From positions 1 through 17,569 of the forward strand of contig JADGED010000026.1 of assembly GCA_016744555.1 (NCBI GenBank): a DNA stretch of 17,569 nt, in the 5' to 3' direction. The stretch comes from Desulfuromonadaceae bacterium. Lineage in GTDB: Bacteria; Desulfobacterota; Desulfuromonadia; Desulfuromonadales; Geopsychrobacteraceae. Below are positions 15,404 to 17,569 of the stretch, one piece after another. A program made the position numbers and the translations under genes. The notes beneath the pieces were generated by a model, which saw nothing but the letters and a program-made list of their open reading frames with translations, made no database searches and had not been told where the DNA came from. Numbering within the stretch: the first letter of the stretch is position 1; each line of letters begins with the position of its first letter.

Positions 15404-16207
15404 GTGAATAAACGTAAGACAATTCTTGATATCGGCATGATGAAGGATAAGCAGGATAAAATAACGGTGTTGACCGCCTACGATTATCCTTTTGCTCAAT
15501 TAATGGATAATGCCGGCATTGACATGATTCTGGTCGGCGATTCAGTCGGTTCAGTCTTTTCTGGTTACGATAACACTTTACCGGTTACCGTAGAAGAAAT
15601 GCTCTACCACACTAAAGCGGTAGTCCGCGGGGCGAAACAAGCACTCATCGTTACCGATATGCCGTTTATGTCATATCAAGTAGATATTCGTGATGCTCGT
15701 TTAAATGCCGGTCGCTTGATTAAAGAGGGTGGGGCGCATGCAGTTAAGCTTGAAGGTGGGGAGCATGTAGCTGCTACTATTCGTGCTATTGTTGATATTG
15801 ATATCCCCGTTGTTGGCCATATTGGCCTAACCCCACAATCTATCCATCGCATGGGTGGTTTTAAAGTGCAGGGCCGGCAAGATGCGCAAGCCCGTCAGAT
15901 TATGGCTGATGCTAAAGCGGTTGAAGAAGCTGGAGCCTTTGCGTTGGTATTAGAGGGTATCCCTAAAGATCTCGCAAAAGAAGTTACCGCATCTATATCT
16001 ATCCCTACTATCGGTATTGGCGCTGGATCTGATTGCGATGGTCAAGTTCTTGTTATCCACGATATTCTCGGTTTATGTGACAAGTATTCCCCCAAATTTG
16101 TTAAACGTTTTGCCGATATTTCGACGACAATTTCAACTGGAATCGACCAATATATAAAAGAAGTAAAAGGTGGCGATTTCCCTACAACAGAACATTCGTT
16201 TAAATAA
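15404..16207 (+). CDS. panB: 3-methyl-2-oxobutanoate hydroxymethyltransferase (ketopantoate hydroxymethyltransferase)
   Basis: PanB adds a one-carbon unit from 5,10-methylenetetrahydrofolate to 2-oxoisovalerate to give ketopantoate, the first committed step of pantothenate synthesis. The 267-residue protein shows TAYDYPFAQLMD (24-35), the Mg-ligand motif VGDSVGSV (44-51) with D46, D85 in VTDMPFMSY, K115 and E117 in the AVKLEGG segment (113-119), GHIGLTPQ (138-145), the catalytic Glu 184 in LVLEGIP, and PTIGIGAG (201-208). I chose GTG 15404 (MNKRKTILDIG) because it matches the family N-terminus and has GAGGG 7 nt upstream. The open frame extends 54 codons further up to 15242, but that part covers the leader terminator. 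It leads the panB-panC-panP operon, with panC starting 6 bp after its stop. Confidence 0.96.
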   Translation: MNKRKTILDIGMMKDKQDKITVLTAYDYPFAQLMDNAGIDMILVGDSVGSVFSGYDNTLPVTVEEMLYHTKAVVRGAKQALIVTDMPFMSYQVDIRDARLNAGRLIKEGGAHAVKLEGGEHVAATIRAIVDIDIPVVGHIGLTPQSIHRMGGFKVQGRQDAQARQIMADAKAVEEAGAFALVLEGIPKDLAKEVTASISIPTIGIGAGSDCDGQVLVIHDILGLCDKYSPKFVKRFADISTTISTGIDQYIKEVKGGDFPTTEHSFK

Positions 16208-16213
16208 ACCATT

Positions 16214-17062
16214 ATGGATACGATAAAATCTGTCAATGAGATGCAGCAGTTCGTTATTGAAGCTCGTGCATCCGGAAAAACAATAGCTTTTGTGCCGACT
16301 ATGGGCTTTCTTCATCAGGGACATGTTTCGTTGCTGGAAGAAGGGCGTAAGCGGGGTGATATTTTAGTCCTGTCTATCTTTGTAAATCCGACCCAGTTTG
16401 GGCAAGGGGAGGATTTTGAAGATTATCCCCGTGATTTACAGCAAGATAGTCAATTTGCTAAAGCTGCTGGTGTAGATATTATTTTTGCTCCAGATGCCAG
16501 CGCTATGTATCCAATTGGGTATGCCACTTATGTTGATGTTGATGGAATTACCTCGAACTTATGTGGTGCTAGCCGCCCCGGACATTTCCGTGGTGTATGC
16601 ACTGTCGTTTCTAAGCTATTTAATATTGTGCAACCTCATACTGCTATATTTGGTGCGAAAGATTTCCAGCAACTTGCCGTTATTAAGCGGATGATTGCTG
16701 ATATGAATATGCCGATAGATATTGTTGGCATGCCGATATTCCGTGAAGATGATGGTTTAGCAATGAGCTCACGTAATGTTTATCTAAGTGATGACCATCG
16801 AAAGCAGGCATTGGTATTATCGCAATCGCTTAATTTAGGACGTGAACTAATCGCTGCAGGCAAAACAGATGCTGCTTCAATTGTTTCACAGCTAACTGAT
16901 AATATTAAGATGCAGCCTGATGCCGATATTGATTATATTCAAATTTGCCACCAATTATCTTTAGAAGATCAAGTTACGATCGATGCCGATTCTGTTCTAT
17001 TGTTGGCAGTACGATTTGGTAGTACGCGTTTGATCGATAACGGTTTTTTACGAGAGGCTTAA
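16214..17062 (+). CDS. panC: Pantothenate synthetase (pantoate-beta-alanine ligase)
   Basis: PanC activates pantoate with ATP and condenses it with beta-alanine to form pantothenate, AMP and pyrophosphate. The 282-residue protein has the nucleotidyltransferase HIGH-type motif in PTMGFLHQGH (28-37), NPTQF (58-62) for pantoate binding, SRPGHFRGV (120-128), GAKDFQQ (147-153), and the KMSKS-like SSRN (185-188) followed by VYLS. Length and motifs are normal and no residue appears lost. ATG 16214 lies 6 bp after the panB stop without a clear Shine-Dalgarno, so translational coupling is likely. The following panP gene begins 4 bp after its stop. The product needs beta-alanine, which the panP neighbour would supply. 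Confidence 0.97.
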   Translation: MDTIKSVNEMQQFVIEARASGKTIAFVPTMGFLHQGHVSLLEEGRKRGDILVLSIFVNPTQFGQGEDFEDYPRDLQQDSQFAKAAGVDIIFAPDASAMYPIGYATYVDVDGITSNLCGASRPGHFRGVCTVVSKLFNIVQPHTAIFGAKDFQQLAVIKRMIADMNMPIDIVGMPIFREDDGLAMSSRNVYLSDDHRKQALVLSQSLNLGRELIAAGKTDAASIVSQLTDNIKMQPDADIDYIQICHQLSLEDQVTIDADSVLLLAVRFGSTRLIDNGFLREA

Positions 17063-17066
17063 AAAA

Positions 17067-17569
17067 ATGCCTGAGACTGCGTTAGCCAATCTGAAAAATT
17101 TGTATCGGATTTTTACTGTGCCCGAAGCTCCCGATTCAACTTTGGGAAGTGTCGATCAGGCGATAAGTGAAAATGTATCCGATTTTTTACAGAAGCATAT
17201 TGTCGCTTTAGAGCGTAGCCTCGAAGAGATTGAAAACGATTTTACCGCAGCGAAAATTCCTGAAGAGCCATCCTTTGTTTCCGATTATACCGAATTTGTA
17301 AAACAAAAATTAGTTGCCCAGTCTGTGCATACAGCGGCACCTGGATTTGTCGGTCATATGACCTCGGCATTGCCATATTTTATGTTGCCGTTATCTAGGA
17401 TTATGACAGCGCTTAACCAAAATTTGGTTAAGGTTGAGACCTCCAAAGTTTTTACGCCGATGGAACGGCAGGTTTTGGCGATGTTGCACCACTTGGTATA
17501 TCGTCAAAGTGAAGATTTTTACAAACAGTGGATCCACGATAGTGGTAATGCGTTGGGGGCCTTTTGTTC
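17067..17569 (+). CDS. panP: PLP-dependent aspartate 1-decarboxylase PanP type (5' part, runs off window)
   Basis: The visible 167 residues are the N-terminal part of a group II PLP-dependent decarboxylase. GHMTSALPYFMLPLSRIM (96-113), NQNLVKVETSKVFTPMER (117-134) and the final GAFC are typical of the Vibrio-type PanP branch, which decarboxylates aspartate to beta-alanine in place of PanD. The PLP lysine and most of the active site lie beyond the window, so glutamate or cysteine-sulfinate decarboxylase activity cannot be ruled out from sequence alone. The context decides: it starts 4 bp after panC, with GAGAGG 9 nt upstream of ATG 17067, so the operon would hold hydroxymethyltransferase, ligase and the beta-alanine source. 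The ketopantoate reductase step is not seen here. Confidence 0.85.
   Translation, partial: MPETALANLKNLYRIFTVPEAPDSTLGSVDQAISENVSDFLQKHIVALERSLEEIENDFTAAKIPEEPSFVSDYTEFVKQKLVAQSVHTAAPGFVGHMTSALPYFMLPLSRIMTALNQNLVKVETSKVFTPMERQVLAMLHHLVYRQSEDFYKQWIHDSGNALGAFC

Overview
This is a chromosomal housekeeping and metabolic stretch from a bacterium. AT-rich codon use and the mix of genes (aldehyde:ferredoxin oxidoreductase, adenosylcobalamin-dependent class II ribonucleotide reductase, 180-kDa-type NAD-glutamate dehydrogenase, a panB leader of the kind known from deltaproteobacteria) suggest an anaerobic or facultatively anaerobic deltaproteobacterial-type organism, possibly of the Desulfuromonas/Pelobacter group. 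That assignment is inference and no rRNA is present to confirm it. I see no phage, insertion sequence, CRISPR array or tRNA.

Layout. Positions 1-209 hold the 3' end of an unrecognised gene with an EF-hand-like loop. At 362-1330 (+) is a long-chain polyprenyl diphosphate synthase (ispB), which ends at a hairpin shared with a convergent minus-strand pair: a MoaD/ThiS-like sulfur carrier (3363-3602) followed by a tungsten/molybdenum aldehyde:ferredoxin oxidoreductase (1458-3305). Upstream of these, also on the minus strand and with its own terminator, is the class II ribonucleotide reductase nrdJ (3821-6067). A 393-bp divergent intergenic region (6068-6460) carries NrdR-box-like palindromes on the nrdJ side and a good sigma-70-type promoter for the rightward genes.

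Rightward from 6461 run a PIN-PhoH ATPase, tsaD (tRNA t6A synthesis), a DUF2062 membrane protein and rsmA (16S rRNA dimethyltransferase), with gaps of 4-11 bp. This is a translation/RNA-quality operon. After a 179-bp gap with several inverted repeats comes a 1588-residue NAD-glutamate dehydrogenase (10275-15041) closed by a strong intrinsic terminator. The last block is a pantothenate operon: a structured leader with an internal intrinsic terminator, then panB, panC and the start of a PLP-dependent decarboxylase of the PanP (aspartate 1-decarboxylase) type, which runs off the window. These three would supply ketopantoate, beta-alanine and the final condensation of pantothenate synthesis, with PanP apparently standing in for PanD.

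The most striking sequence oddity is an uninterrupted 23-A tract within the first dozen codons of nrdJ. A one-base change there in either direction would stop translation at once. The other items of interest are the panB leader/attenuator, the NrdR-like operator with unusual spacing, and the structured leader of the glutamate dehydrogenase gene. I found no convincing wholly new multi-gene system.
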